Source of the DNA: an uncultured Eubacteriales bacterium
Lineage (GTDB): Bacteria > Bacillota > Clostridia > Christensenellales > Aristaeellaceae
Reading direction: 5' to 3'
Length of the DNA: 64,000 nt
Assembly (NCBI GenBank): GCA_902764875.1
Contig: CACWXP010000017.1
Coordinates: 1-64,000, forward strand
The translations under genes and the position numbers were made by a program. Below the pieces are notes generated by a model, which worked only from the letters and a program-made list of their open reading frames with translations, made no database searches and was not told the origin of the DNA. Shown here one piece after another: positions 35,504-43,758 of this stretch. Every line of letters starts with the position of its first letter. Within the stretch, counting starts at the first letter, position 1.

Positions 35504-36781
35504 TCAGTTCTTACGGATCCTCAGGAGCCATTCGCCGTATTCCTCCGTCGTAGTCATTTCAAATCCGTCGTCGACGCTGTAACCTTCGGGAAGATCCACT
35601 ACCTGGACGTGATAGGCATAGGGCTTGCCGGTGAAGGTGATGACGCCGGATGCATCGGCCTCACAGGGCACGCAGGCTTCATCGGTGCAGAAGGAGACGG
35701 TGACTTCCGGTACGGGGCTGCCGTCCTGGTCCACGACACGGAGCACGTAGGAACCCTGCTTTTCAGCGGCTTTGGCGGGAGCGGCTTCCTCCACGGTCCA
35801 GGTGACGTTTTCAAGCCCGCTGTACTCCAGATACTCTTTCAGATCTTTCAGGTGATCATCGGAAGATATCACAAAGATATCCACGGCTTCCGGATCTTCC
35901 TCCAGATTCGTGTCGGCCAGATACGCATAGTTGAAGTATATTTCCTCGTCCTTGGCAGGCACAGAAATCTCGCAGGTGAAAACGTTCCTTTCCGGATCCA
36001 GAAGCGAGGTGAGGGGAGAAATGATTCCGTCGTTCTGTTCCCTGTATTTCAGCGAACCCGGATTGTCCGTGCCGGAGATTTCCAGACGGAGCGTTGCCTT
36101 TTGCTCCGGAACAATCCAGACGGGAATATCATCGGTGAAATTGTCACCCCGGAACACGACTTTCTGCGCGTTTTCGTTTTCCACGATGATGGCCCGGCAT
36201 TCGGAAACGGGGAAAGCCTTTGTGGCTGATTCTTTCGGAATCTCATTCAGCACGGTGCTTGATGCATACTCCTGACCGACAAACTGATCCAGCACCCGGC
36301 GGATCTCGTCGGCGCTGAAGAATGCGCCGGCATGTCTGAAGACCATGTTGCCAAACCGGTCGATGATGACTGTCGTGGGCAGGCCTTCGCTGACCGCGTC
36401 GGCAAGCTTTGAGTTTTCATCCCGGCCCATGGGGAAGAGCAGACCGTTTTCCTTCCGGAAATCGTTGATGACTTTGTCCGTATCGCTGGGTTCCGTGGTC
36501 AGTGCGATGAAGGCCACACGGTCCTTGTATTCATTGTAGACTTCATTCACGTACGGGAACTCATAGACGCACCAGCCGCACCAGGTAGCCCAGAAATTGA
36601 GCAGGACAGCCTCATGATCCTTCAAGGCTTCGGAAAGGGTGAAGGTGATTCCGTCGGAATCGGTGACGGTGAAGTCCGGGAATTGCTTTCCCATTCCGAT
36701 GCTTCCCTCCGCGGAGGCGGCGGTGAGGCAAAGCGTCAGGGAGAGCGAGAGGGCCAAAAGGATTGCAATCAGTTTCTTCAT
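35504..36781 (-). CDS. Secreted TlpA-like thiol-disulfide oxidoreductase with C-terminal beta domain
   Basis: The 425-aa exported protein has a signal peptide (about 1-24), then a thioredoxin-fold TlpA/ResA domain (about 28-165) with the active-site WCGWC (Cys68 and Cys71) and the cis-proline region GLPTTVIIDRFG. Residues about 190-330 are an unassigned region, and the last 80 residues look like a carboxypeptidase-regulatory-type beta sandwich (VVDQDGSPVPEVTVSF). It probably reduces disulfides in exported proteins. ATG 36781 is supported by an AGGAAAGGA site and by the signal peptide. No cytochrome c maturation genes are near. Confidence 0.82.
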   Translation of the reverse strand: MKKLIAILLALSLSLTLCLTAASAEGSIGMGKQFPDFTVTDSDGITFTLSEALKDHEAVLLNFWATWCGWCVYEFPYVNEVYNEYKDRVAFIALTTEPSDTDKVINDFRKENGLLFPMGRDENSKLADAVSEGLPTTVIIDRFGNMVFRHAGAFFSADEIRRVLDQFVGQEYASSTVLNEIPKESATKAFPVSECRAIIVENENAQKVVFRGDNFTDDIPVWIVPEQKATLRLEISGTDNPGSLKYREQNDGIISPLTSLLDPERNVFTCEISVPAKDEEIYFNYAYLADTNLEEDPEAVDIFVISSDDHLKDLKEYLEYSGLENVTWTVEEAAPAKAAEKQGSYVLRVVDQDGSPVPEVTVSFCTDEACVPCEADASGVITFTGKPYAYHVQVVDLPEGYSVDDGFEMTTTEEYGEWLLRIRKN

Positions 36782-37010
36782 GTTTTTCTGTTTCCTTTCC
36801 TGGGAATTTCCCAGCATATTTCGGATCGGCCGGATGGGATGCTCACCAACCGGCTCCATATCCATATACGCAGGGGTTTTGCAAGGTGGCAGTGAAAAAA
36901 AATCCGGAAGCATCCGCGCATCCCCGGAAAGTATATCACATCTTTCATGGACAAACAAAGCCCGCGGTGGTACACTTCTTCTGTACATAAACGCAAGCAG
37001 GAGGCAGAAC

Positions 37011-37316
37011 ATGGTTAAGCATGTGATTATCTGGACGCTGAAGGACGAATATACCGAAGAAGAAAAGAGCACCATCAAAAAGGGCATCAAGGAAGGACTG
37101 GAAGGATTGCAGGGCGTCGTGCCGGGGCTGATCAAAATCCGGGTCTACACAGAAGGCCTGGAAAGCTCCAACGCCGATCTGATGCTGGATTCCCTCTTTG
37201 AAAACGAGGAAGCTCTGAAGGGATACGCGGTGCATCCAGCCCATGTGACCGTGGCCCAGGGGAAAGTCCGGCCTTATACGAAGACCCGCAGCTGCTTCGA
37301 TTTTATCGGGGAGTGA
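37011..37316 (+). CDS. Dabb (stress-responsive A/B barrel) family protein
   Basis: A 101-aa dimeric alpha-beta barrel protein of the Dabb family: MVKHVIIWTLKDE at the start and VHPAHVTVAQGKVRP near the end are typical. Family members include small enzymes and stress proteins; no substrate can be named. ATG 37011 has an AGGAGG site. The ATPase gene starts 40 bases later, so they may share a transcript. Confidence 0.85.
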   Translation: MVKHVIIWTLKDEYTEEEKSTIKKGIKEGLEGLQGVVPGLIKIRVYTEGLESSNADLMLDSLFENEEALKGYAVHPAHVTVAQGKVRPYTKTRSCFDFIGE

Positions 37317-37356
37317 ACAGGGGCAGAAGACAGCATCCGACGGAGGCATGGAAGCA

Positions 37357-39984
37357 ATGAATCTGAAACCGTATCTCGAAGAAAAGGAAAAGGTCCTGGA
37401 AGCACTGGGGTCTTCCATGGCGGGGCTTTCCGACGCGGAAGCGGCGGAGCGCCTTGCGAAGGAAGGTCCCAACCGGCTGAAGGAAGAAAAGAAGGAAAGC
37501 GTTTTCCGGAAATTCCTGGGAGAGCTGAAGGACCCCATGACCATCGTGCTGATCATCGCGGCGGCGGTGAGCGCGGTGACGGCAATTTATGCCAACGAGA
37601 GCCTGACAGACGCCGGAATTATTCTGGCCGTGGTGCTGATCAACGCCTGTTTGGGCGTTTATCAGGAAAACAAGGCCGAAGCGGCCATTGAAGCGCTGCA
37701 GCAGACAGCCGCCGCCACGGCCAAGGTGATCCGTGGCGGTCACCAGAAGACGGTCCGGGCGGATGAAGTGGTCCGGGGCGATCTGCTGGTGCTGGAAGCC
37801 GGCGACGCAGTGCCGGCGGACGCACGGATCGTCGAATGCGCCTCGATGAAAACCATGGAAGCGGCCCTGACCGGCGAATCCACCGATGTGGAGAAACAGA
37901 GCGAAGCCCTGACAGCGCCTGAGGGCGGGGACGTGACGCTGGGCGACCGGAAGAACATGACCTATATGGGGTCCATCGTGACCTATGGACGGGGGCACGC
38001 CGTCGTGACCGGTACGGGCATGGATACCGAAATGGGCTCCATTGCCGACGCGCTTTCCAGCGCCAAGGAAGAGGAAACGCCCCTGCAGATCAAACTGAAC
38101 GAGCTTTCCAGAAAGCTGAGCTGGATGATCCTGGTGATCTGCGGATTTGTGTTTGTCGTGAATCTGGTCCGCAACGGCGGGAAGGCGGTACTGGATACCT
38201 TCATGATCGCCGTTTCGCTGGCCGTGGCCGCCATTCCGGAAGGCCTGAGCGCGGTAGTAACCGTGCTGCTTTCCATCGGGGTGACCAAAATGAGCAAAAA
38301 CCACGCGATCATCCGGAAACTGACCGCCGTGGAAACGCTGGGTTGCACGCAGATCATCTGTTCCGATAAAACAGGCACGCTGACCCAAAACAAAATGACC
38401 GTGGTGCAAAAGGTCACGGGGGACGAAAAGCTCCTGATGACCGCCATGGCCCTTTGCTCCGACGCTGAGCTTGAGGGTGGGGAAGCCGTGGGTGAGGCAA
38501 CGGAATGCGCACTGGTGAACGACGCATATCAGCACGGGCTTACGAAAAACGAGCTGGCCGAAGATTTGCCAAGGGTGGACGAGGCGCCCTTCGACTCGCT
38601 GCGTAAGATGATGACCACGATCCACCGGGCCAGGGCCGGTGCCGGATTTATCCAGTTTACCAAAGGCGCGCCGGACGAGGTGCTGCGCCGGTGCACAAAG
38701 ATCTGGGAAAACGGGCAGGCGGTTTCCCTCAGCGAAAAGCAGCGGAGAACCATTCTGGAAGAAAACAAAGGCATGGCGGACCGGGCCCTTCGGGTGCTGG
38801 GCGCGGCCCAGCGGATCTATGAGGAAAAGCCGGCCGATAACACGCCGGCGGAGCTGGAACAGGACATGACCTGGGTCGGTATGTGCGGCATGATCGATCC
38901 GATCCGGCCGGAAGTGAAGGACGCCATCGGACAATGCCGGAACGCCGGTATCCGTCCGATCATGATTACCGGGGACCACAAGGATACCGCCACGGCGATC
39001 GCGAAGGACCTGGGCATTCTGGAGCCCGGGCAGCTGGCCATCACCGGCGCGGAGCTGGACGCCATTCCGGACGAGGATTTTGCGCAGGACGTACGCAAAT
39101 ATTCGGTCTATGCACGGGTTCAGCCGGAAAACAAGGTGCGCATCGTGAACGCCTGGAAGAACGCGGGCATGGTGACCGCCATGACGGGGGACGGCGTGAA
39201 CGACGCGCCTTCCATCAAGAGCGCGGATATCGGCGTCGGCATGGGTATTACCGGGACGGACGTGACCAAATCCGTGGCGGACATGATCCTTGCGGACGAC
39301 AACTTTGCCACCATCGTTTCCGCGGTGGGCGAAGGGCGGCGGATTTACGACAACATCCGCAAGGCGATTCAGTTCCTGCTTTCCGCCAACCTGGCGGAAG
39401 TGCTGGCCGTGTTTTCCGCCACGCTGATGGGATTCACGATCCTGAAGCCGGTGCATATCCTTTGGATCAACCTGATCACGGACACGATGCCGGCCATCTC
39501 CCTGGGCATGGAAGAGGCCGAACAGGACGTGATGCAGCGTCCGCCGCGGAACCGGAAAGAAAGCATCTTCGCGGGCGGACTGGGCTTCGACGTGATTTTT
39601 CAGGGTGCGGTGATCGCGCTGCTGACGGTTTTGAGCTATTTCGTCGGATACCGGCTTGAAAACGGCGTTTGGGGCATCGCGGAATCGGCGACAGGCATGA
39701 CCATGGCTTTCCTGACGCTGAGCATGATCGAGATTTTCCACTCCTTCAACATGCGCTCGCGGACCCGGTCGCTGTTCGGGCTGAAGAAACAGAACAAATG
39801 GCTTTGGGGTACGCTGGTCTTCTCGGTGCTGATCACCGCAGCGGTGATTTTTGTGCCGTTCCTGAGCCGGGCCTTCGCCTTCCGGGCTCTTACCATCACC
39901 GAATACGCAGCAGCCATGGTGCTGGCCCTGGCAGTGATTCCGATCGTGGAGATCGAAAAGCTGATTCGGCGGAAACACATGTAA
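37357..39984 (+). CDS. Calcium-type cation-transporting P-type ATPase (PMCA/SERCA-like)
   Basis: An 875-aa P2-type ATPase that should export Ca2+ (or a similar cation) across the membrane. Domains in order: N-terminal cation ATPase domain, TM pair, actuator with TGES, TM pair with the ion-binding PEGL (AAIPEGLSAVVTV), phosphorylation site DKTGTLTQNK (Asp337), nucleotide domain with KGAPDEV, GDGVNDAPS hinge, and a C-terminal six-helix block. ATG 37357 has GGAGG at a good distance; ATG 37348 lies too close to it. Confidence 0.92.
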   Translation: MNLKPYLEEKEKVLEALGSSMAGLSDAEAAERLAKEGPNRLKEEKKESVFRKFLGELKDPMTIVLIIAAAVSAVTAIYANESLTDAGIILAVVLINACLGVYQENKAEAAIEALQQTAAATAKVIRGGHQKTVRADEVVRGDLLVLEAGDAVPADARIVECASMKTMEAALTGESTDVEKQSEALTAPEGGDVTLGDRKNMTYMGSIVTYGRGHAVVTGTGMDTEMGSIADALSSAKEEETPLQIKLNELSRKLSWMILVICGFVFVVNLVRNGGKAVLDTFMIAVSLAVAAIPEGLSAVVTVLLSIGVTKMSKNHAIIRKLTAVETLGCTQIICSDKTGTLTQNKMTVVQKVTGDEKLLMTAMALCSDAELEGGEAVGEATECALVNDAYQHGLTKNELAEDLPRVDEAPFDSLRKMMTTIHRARAGAGFIQFTKGAPDEVLRRCTKIWENGQAVSLSEKQRRTILEENKGMADRALRVLGAAQRIYEEKPADNTPAELEQDMTWVGMCGMIDPIRPEVKDAIGQCRNAGIRPIMITGDHKDTATAIAKDLGILEPGQLAITGAELDAIPDEDFAQDVRKYSVYARVQPENKVRIVNAWKNAGMVTAMTGDGVNDAPSIKSADIGVGMGITGTDVTKSVADMILADDNFATIVSAVGEGRRIYDNIRKAIQFLLSANLAEVLAVFSATLMGFTILKPVHILWINLITDTMPAISLGMEEAEQDVMQRPPRNRKESIFAGGLGFDVIFQGAVIALLTVLSYFVGYRLENGVWGIAESATGMTMAFLTLSMIEIFHSFNMRSRTRSLFGLKKQNKWLWGTLVFSVLITAAVIFVPFLSRAFAFRALTITEYAAAMVLALAVIPIVEIEKLIRRKHM

Positions 39985-40006
39985 AGAAAACCGAAAAAGA
40001 TATAGC

Positions 40007-40033
40007 AGAAGGACCGGCCCGGCCGGTCCTTCT
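40007..40033. terminator. Bidirectional hairpin between the P-type ATPase and the EAL gene
   Basis: AGAAGGACCGGC (40007-40018) pairs with GCCGGTCCTTCT (40022-40033). The U-tracts on both sides are weak, so efficiency is uncertain. Confidence 0.7.
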
Positions 40034-40062
40034 GTCTGTCGCAACGCTGCAGTGAGCAGGAT

Positions 40063-41745
40063 TTATTTGTCGGCATAAATGCTCATTTCGAGGCGCTTTT
40101 CGAACTCGCGGACGGGGAGAGGCTTGTCGTAGTAGAACCCCTGGGCGATGTCGCAACCGCTTTTGCGGAGAATACTGACCTGATCGCCGGTTTCCACTCC
40201 CTCGGCTACACAGGTGAGGCCGATTTCCTTGGCCATGTTGACCACATGACGGAACATGATGTTCTGGCGGTTCTGAACGGCCTGTTCACTGTACGGAAGG
40301 AAATCCTTGTCGACCTTGAGAATGTTCCAGGGGATTTCGCGGATGAGGTTAAGGGAGCTGTATCCGATACCGAAATCGTCTACCGAGGTGAAGATGCCGG
40401 CTTCCTGCAGGCCGGTGACGATCCGCTTGAGATCCTTGAACTCGACGTCGGTGGTGGTCTCGGTCAGTTCGATTTCGATGAAGTGATGTGGAACGTGGTG
40501 CTTATCGACCACAGAGAGGATATGGTCCAGCAGATCCAGGTCAATCAGGTTGCGCCGGGAGAGGTTCACGGAAATGCGGACGACCGGCTTTCCTTCATCC
40601 AGCCAGCGGCGGATAAGCCTGCAGACCTGATCGAGTACGTAGAAATCGAGCTTGCAGATGTCCATGGACTGCTCCAGCACGGGGATAAACTCGGAGGGCA
40701 TAATCAGTTTTCCACTGTGATACCAGCGGCTGAGCGCCTCGGCGCCGACGATGGTGTTCGTGCTGACATTGATTTTCGGCTGGAAGAAAATCAGGATCTC
40801 TTCGTTCTGGAGCGCGACGGGGAACATCTGCTTCACCCGCATCATGTGCTCCTTCTGTTCCAGCATTTTTTCGTTGGAAAAGACCACATCGCCCCGGGCA
40901 CCGCTTTTTGCTGCATTGTAGGCGTTGATGATCCGGTCCATCAGGTCGCCGAAATCGTGATAATAGTAGTCGTCGGGAATCACGAATACGCCGGCGTGGG
41001 CGGACAGCATGGCCCGCCCTTCTTCCGAGTCGCCCAGCTGCACCGGGGCGCCTTCGAAGATGCTGATGACTTTGTCGAGATTTTCCTTGCGGAAGAGCAT
41101 GACAAAATTGTCGCCGCCGAGACGGCTGACAATGCCGTCTTCACCGACCTGCTGCTCCAGAAGGCGGATGTATTCCCGCATGACGCGGTTGCTGAGGTCG
41201 CGCCCCAGCTGCTGGTTGATGAGGGAGAAATGCTTTAAATCGATCCGGGCGGCGCAGAAATGGCAGAGCTCCTGCCGGTTGCCGATGGCTTCGACCACGT
41301 TGGTGAACATGCGGATGTTGCTGAAGTCGGCATCGTCATACAGCGTGGCCTTTTTGATCATCATCTTCATCCGGTCTTTACTGAGGAAGTTGAGCATCAT
41401 ACGCTGGACGACGTCGATGCGGGAGAGCTCCTCCTCCGTCCACGGTGCGTCGCCTTTGGCGTGATAGCACGTGCACTGGCCGACGAGCATGCCGGACAGC
41501 TCACTCCGGATGGTGACCGCCTTGTCGGACTCGACGCCGGTATCGTAGGGAATATAGGTGTCGCCTTCGCCCCTGCGCTCGAGGGCGATGCTGTTGTAGA
41601 ACGTGGTGACGCCTTTGCAGACGCGAAGCAGTTTGCACAGCTCCTGAAGATCCGCGACAATTTTGTCCACGCGGATCTGCTCCGGACTGACCATTTCGCG
41701 GGTGACTCTTTCAAGACACTCGAAATATTGTACATTCTGATCCAT
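40063..41745 (-). CDS. c-di-GMP phosphodiesterase: degenerate GGDEF plus EAL
   Basis: A 560-aa soluble protein expected to hydrolyse c-di-GMP. Residues about 1-140 are an unassigned, possibly GAF-like sensor region. The GGDEF domain (about 145-300) has GGDNF instead of GGDEF/GGEEF, so it is likely catalytically dead and may bind GTP as a regulator. The EAL domain (about 310-560) keeps EAL (GAEALSRW), IELTET, VDDFGIGYSS, KVDKDF and AEGVET, so it should be active. ATG 41745 is preferred over the adjacent GTG. No membrane segment is present. Confidence 0.88.
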   Translation of the reverse strand: MDQNVQYFECLERVTREMVSPEQIRVDKIVADLQELCKLLRVCKGVTTFYNSIALERRGEGDTYIPYDTGVESDKAVTIRSELSGMLVGQCTCYHAKGDAPWTEEELSRIDVVQRMMLNFLSKDRMKMMIKKATLYDDADFSNIRMFTNVVEAIGNRQELCHFCAARIDLKHFSLINQQLGRDLSNRVMREYIRLLEQQVGEDGIVSRLGGDNFVMLFRKENLDKVISIFEGAPVQLGDSEEGRAMLSAHAGVFVIPDDYYYHDFGDLMDRIINAYNAAKSGARGDVVFSNEKMLEQKEHMMRVKQMFPVALQNEEILIFFQPKINVSTNTIVGAEALSRWYHSGKLIMPSEFIPVLEQSMDICKLDFYVLDQVCRLIRRWLDEGKPVVRISVNLSRRNLIDLDLLDHILSVVDKHHVPHHFIEIELTETTTDVEFKDLKRIVTGLQEAGIFTSVDDFGIGYSSLNLIREIPWNILKVDKDFLPYSEQAVQNRQNIMFRHVVNMAKEIGLTCVAEGVETGDQVSILRKSGCDIAQGFYYDKPLPVREFEKRLEMSIYADK

Positions 41746-41860
41746 CACGTCTTACCCCTTCCGACGTCAAATCACAGATTACATTAGCATATTTTACCAT
41801 TCAAAAGAATGTAATTCAAGGATTTTTTGCTCGTTCTCTGTTCTTTTTTCCCATTTTCCC

Positions 41861-41868
41861 TTATAATA
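41861..41868 (+). promoter_or_regulatory. -10 element before the membrane protein/zinc-ribbon pair
   Basis: TTATAATA around 41861-41868, 32 bases from the start codon; no convincing -35 is visible. Confidence 0.4.
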
Positions 41869-41900
41869 GAGAAGCACAGACGAGAGGAGGTTTACCTGAT

Positions 41901-42398
41901 ATGCAGAATATGAGGGGGCCGGATCCGGCCAAAATGAAAACCGCAGGTCGCCTGATCAGCATGATGATGGGCCTGATCCTGAGCTTTTTCCAGTCTCTTG
42001 CGGGCCAGCTTCGTTCGGGACAATTCACTTTTCAGGGATGGATTATCTCGCTGGCGCTGAGTATCGCCGTCAGCTGGCTGATCGGTTACATTGTTCCGAT
42101 GGGCAAGGTTTCCCAAAGTATCTGCAGGAAACTGAAGTGTCCTGAAGGAAGCCTGAAGGCGAGGATCGCTGAATCCGCGGTTTCCGACCTGATTTTCAGT
42201 CCATTTATTACACTGGCTAACGTGCTGCTGGCCTGGCGGAATATCCCGCCCCAGGCAAGACCCCCGTTCCTGCCGATGTTCCTGCCTTCCCTGGGTATCA
42301 GCCTGCTGATCGGATTTGTTCTGGTCTTTATCTTCCAGCCGATCTGCAAAAAGTTCGTACTGAGCAGGGTTTTCGGAAATAAAGGGGATGCAAGATGA
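41901..42398 (+). CDS. Uncharacterised multi-pass membrane protein
   Basis: A 165-aa protein with about four hydrophobic helices (approximately residues 17-33, 46-66, 95-112 and 124-146) and a basic loop. There is some resemblance to small DUF2798-like membrane proteins, but no firm family. A GAGGAGGT site precedes ATG 41901. It overlaps the zinc-ribbon protein gene by four bases (ATGA), so the two are made together and may act as a pair. Confidence 0.7.
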   Translation: MQNMRGPDPAKMKTAGRLISMMMGLILSFFQSLAGQLRSGQFTFQGWIISLALSIAVSWLIGYIVPMGKVSQSICRKLKCPEGSLKARIAESAVSDLIFSPFITLANVLLAWRNIPPQARPPFLPMFLPSLGISLLIGFVLVFIFQPICKKFVLSRVFGNKGDAR

Positions 42399-43087
42399 AA
42401 ATCCAATACTGTCCCGAATGTAAGCATCAGATTGAAAGCAAGGGCCGGTTCTGCATGTTCTGCGGGTGCGACCTGCGGAAGACGCCTCCTGTCGCTATGC
42501 CTGAAAAGACCACAGAAAAACCGGCTGATATCCGTCCGGCCAGGGATATCCCGATCGGGCTGCCGCCGGATGACGACGCTGCGTACGATCCGAACAAGAG
42601 ACCCCTGAAAAACACCGTTTTCGGCATCCTGCTCATCATTGGCGCGGTGATCGCCCTCGTGATCGGGATCGTGAATTCCAATAAGAAGCAAAAGGGCAAC
42701 TATCTTTCAACCGGAAATTCTTTTTCAAGCGTCTGCCGCGCACTGGAAAACAGCGGATTTACCAAGGTCGGCGGCGAGGAGGAAGAAAACGGCAAACTGA
42801 CGCAGCGCTTTACAGGCGGCCGGGTGTACGGATATCCAACCATCAGCACCATTGTGACGGAAGAGAAAGACGAAATCACCCTTTCCCATTATTTTTCAAA
42901 ATCAAACATGAATACCGGGGTCGCACTGGCGTTCATGAGCATGAAAGGCGAACTGAACAAACAGTACGGGAAGCCGGTCTATCAAGCCGATGACAATTCC
43001 TATTATTCCTGGGAGCAGAACGGAAAAGAAATTGCGCTGATGCGCGCCGGTGATGTAGTTTTTATCATGGAAAGTATCCAGAAATAA
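42395..43087 (+). CDS. Zinc-ribbon membrane protein of unknown function
   Basis: A 230-aa protein with an N-terminal zinc ribbon (CPECKHQIESKGRFCMFCGC, Cys in two CxxC pairs), a Pro-rich linker, one transmembrane helix (about 70-90) and an outer or inner C-terminal domain of about 140 residues without a recognised family. Zinc ribbon plus single-helix proteins are common and poorly understood in clostridia. Translation is coupled to the upstream membrane protein. Confidence 0.75.
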   Translation: MKIQYCPECKHQIESKGRFCMFCGCDLRKTPPVAMPEKTTEKPADIRPARDIPIGLPPDDDAAYDPNKRPLKNTVFGILLIIGAVIALVIGIVNSNKKQKGNYLSTGNSFSSVCRALENSGFTKVGGEEEENGKLTQRFTGGRVYGYPTISTIVTEEKDEITLSHYFSKSNMNTGVALAFMSMKGELNKQYGKPVYQADDNSYYSWEQNGKEIALMRAGDVVFIMESIQK

Positions 43088-43138
43088 ACCCCAGGAGGAT
43101 TTGGGAACGAATACTTTGGGGAACAAAAAAACGGGAAC

Positions 43139-43176
43139 AAAAAACGGCAGCTCCTTCATAACGGAAGAGAGCTGCC
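43139..43176 (-). terminator. Terminator of the PspC-domain gene
   Basis: Minus strand GGCAGCTC (43176-43169), loop, GAGCTGCC (43153-43146), then GTTTTTTG. Confidence 0.82.
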
Positions 43177-43213
43177 ATTCGTTTGCCCGCAGGGCGTCAG
43201 ACCAGAGGATCCA

Positions 43214-43480
43214 TTATTCCTCAGGCAGAATGACCGCGCAGATGATGTAGGCCAGGAGTCCTGTGCCCCAGCCGCAGATCAGCAGCGCCCAGACCAGACG
43301 GATGACGGTCGGATCCACGCCCAGCCATTCGGCGATACCGCCGCAGACGCCGGCGACTTTTTTGTCCGTGGCACTCTTGTGAATTCTTCCGTTCAGCTTG
43401 CCGCCGTTGTTACTGGTGAGGTACTGATACACAAAGTATCCGATGCCCAGGCCTGCCGCGATTGTCATGATGGTTGTCAT
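43214..43480 (-). CDS. PspC-domain protein
   Basis: An 88-aa membrane protein with a PspC domain (RIHKSATDKKVAGVCGGIAEWLGVDPTVIRLVWALL) and two hydrophobic segments. PspC proteins are linked to envelope stress and membrane-integrity responses. ATG 43480 is preceded by GGAGGAGG; longer in-frame extensions lack a site. It is a stand-alone gene with its own terminator. Confidence 0.9.
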   Translation of the reverse strand: MTTIMTIAAGLGIGYFVYQYLTSNNGGKLNGRIHKSATDKKVAGVCGGIAEWLGVDPTVIRLVWALLICGWGTGLLAYIICAVILPEE

Positions 43481-43700
43481 ATTCTTTTCCTCCTCCAATG
43501 ATTCGTTCTCCTGATTCGTACCGGTCACCCGGTACTCCTGCAGTATACAACGATTGATCCGGTGAATACAGTCCGTGTTCGGAAAAATAGCGGGATTTAT
43601 TTCTCCTTCCCGGCGCATTCGTCTATTAGACGCGGAAAAACGGCTTTCGTTACAATTTTTTTCAAATTTTTTTTCGAACCCGAAGCGAGATGAAGACGGC

Positions 43701-43729
43701 TTGAAAAGGCTGCCTTATTTTGGTATATT
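43701..43729 (+). promoter_or_regulatory. Promoter for the LacI-GGDEF-C39 gene
   Basis: TTGAAA (43701-43706), 17-base spacer, TATATT (43724-43729). Confidence 0.78.
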
Positions 43730-43758
43730 ATGGATTGGGCAACAAGGAGGAAAACTTT

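Noticed and set aside
37303-40044. A 913-codon open frame opposite the P-type ATPase, and similar long open frames opposite the GGDEF/EAL genes
   Set aside because: They mirror strongly supported genes, lack ribosome binding sites and family signatures, and are expected from the GC-rich third codon positions of the real genes.
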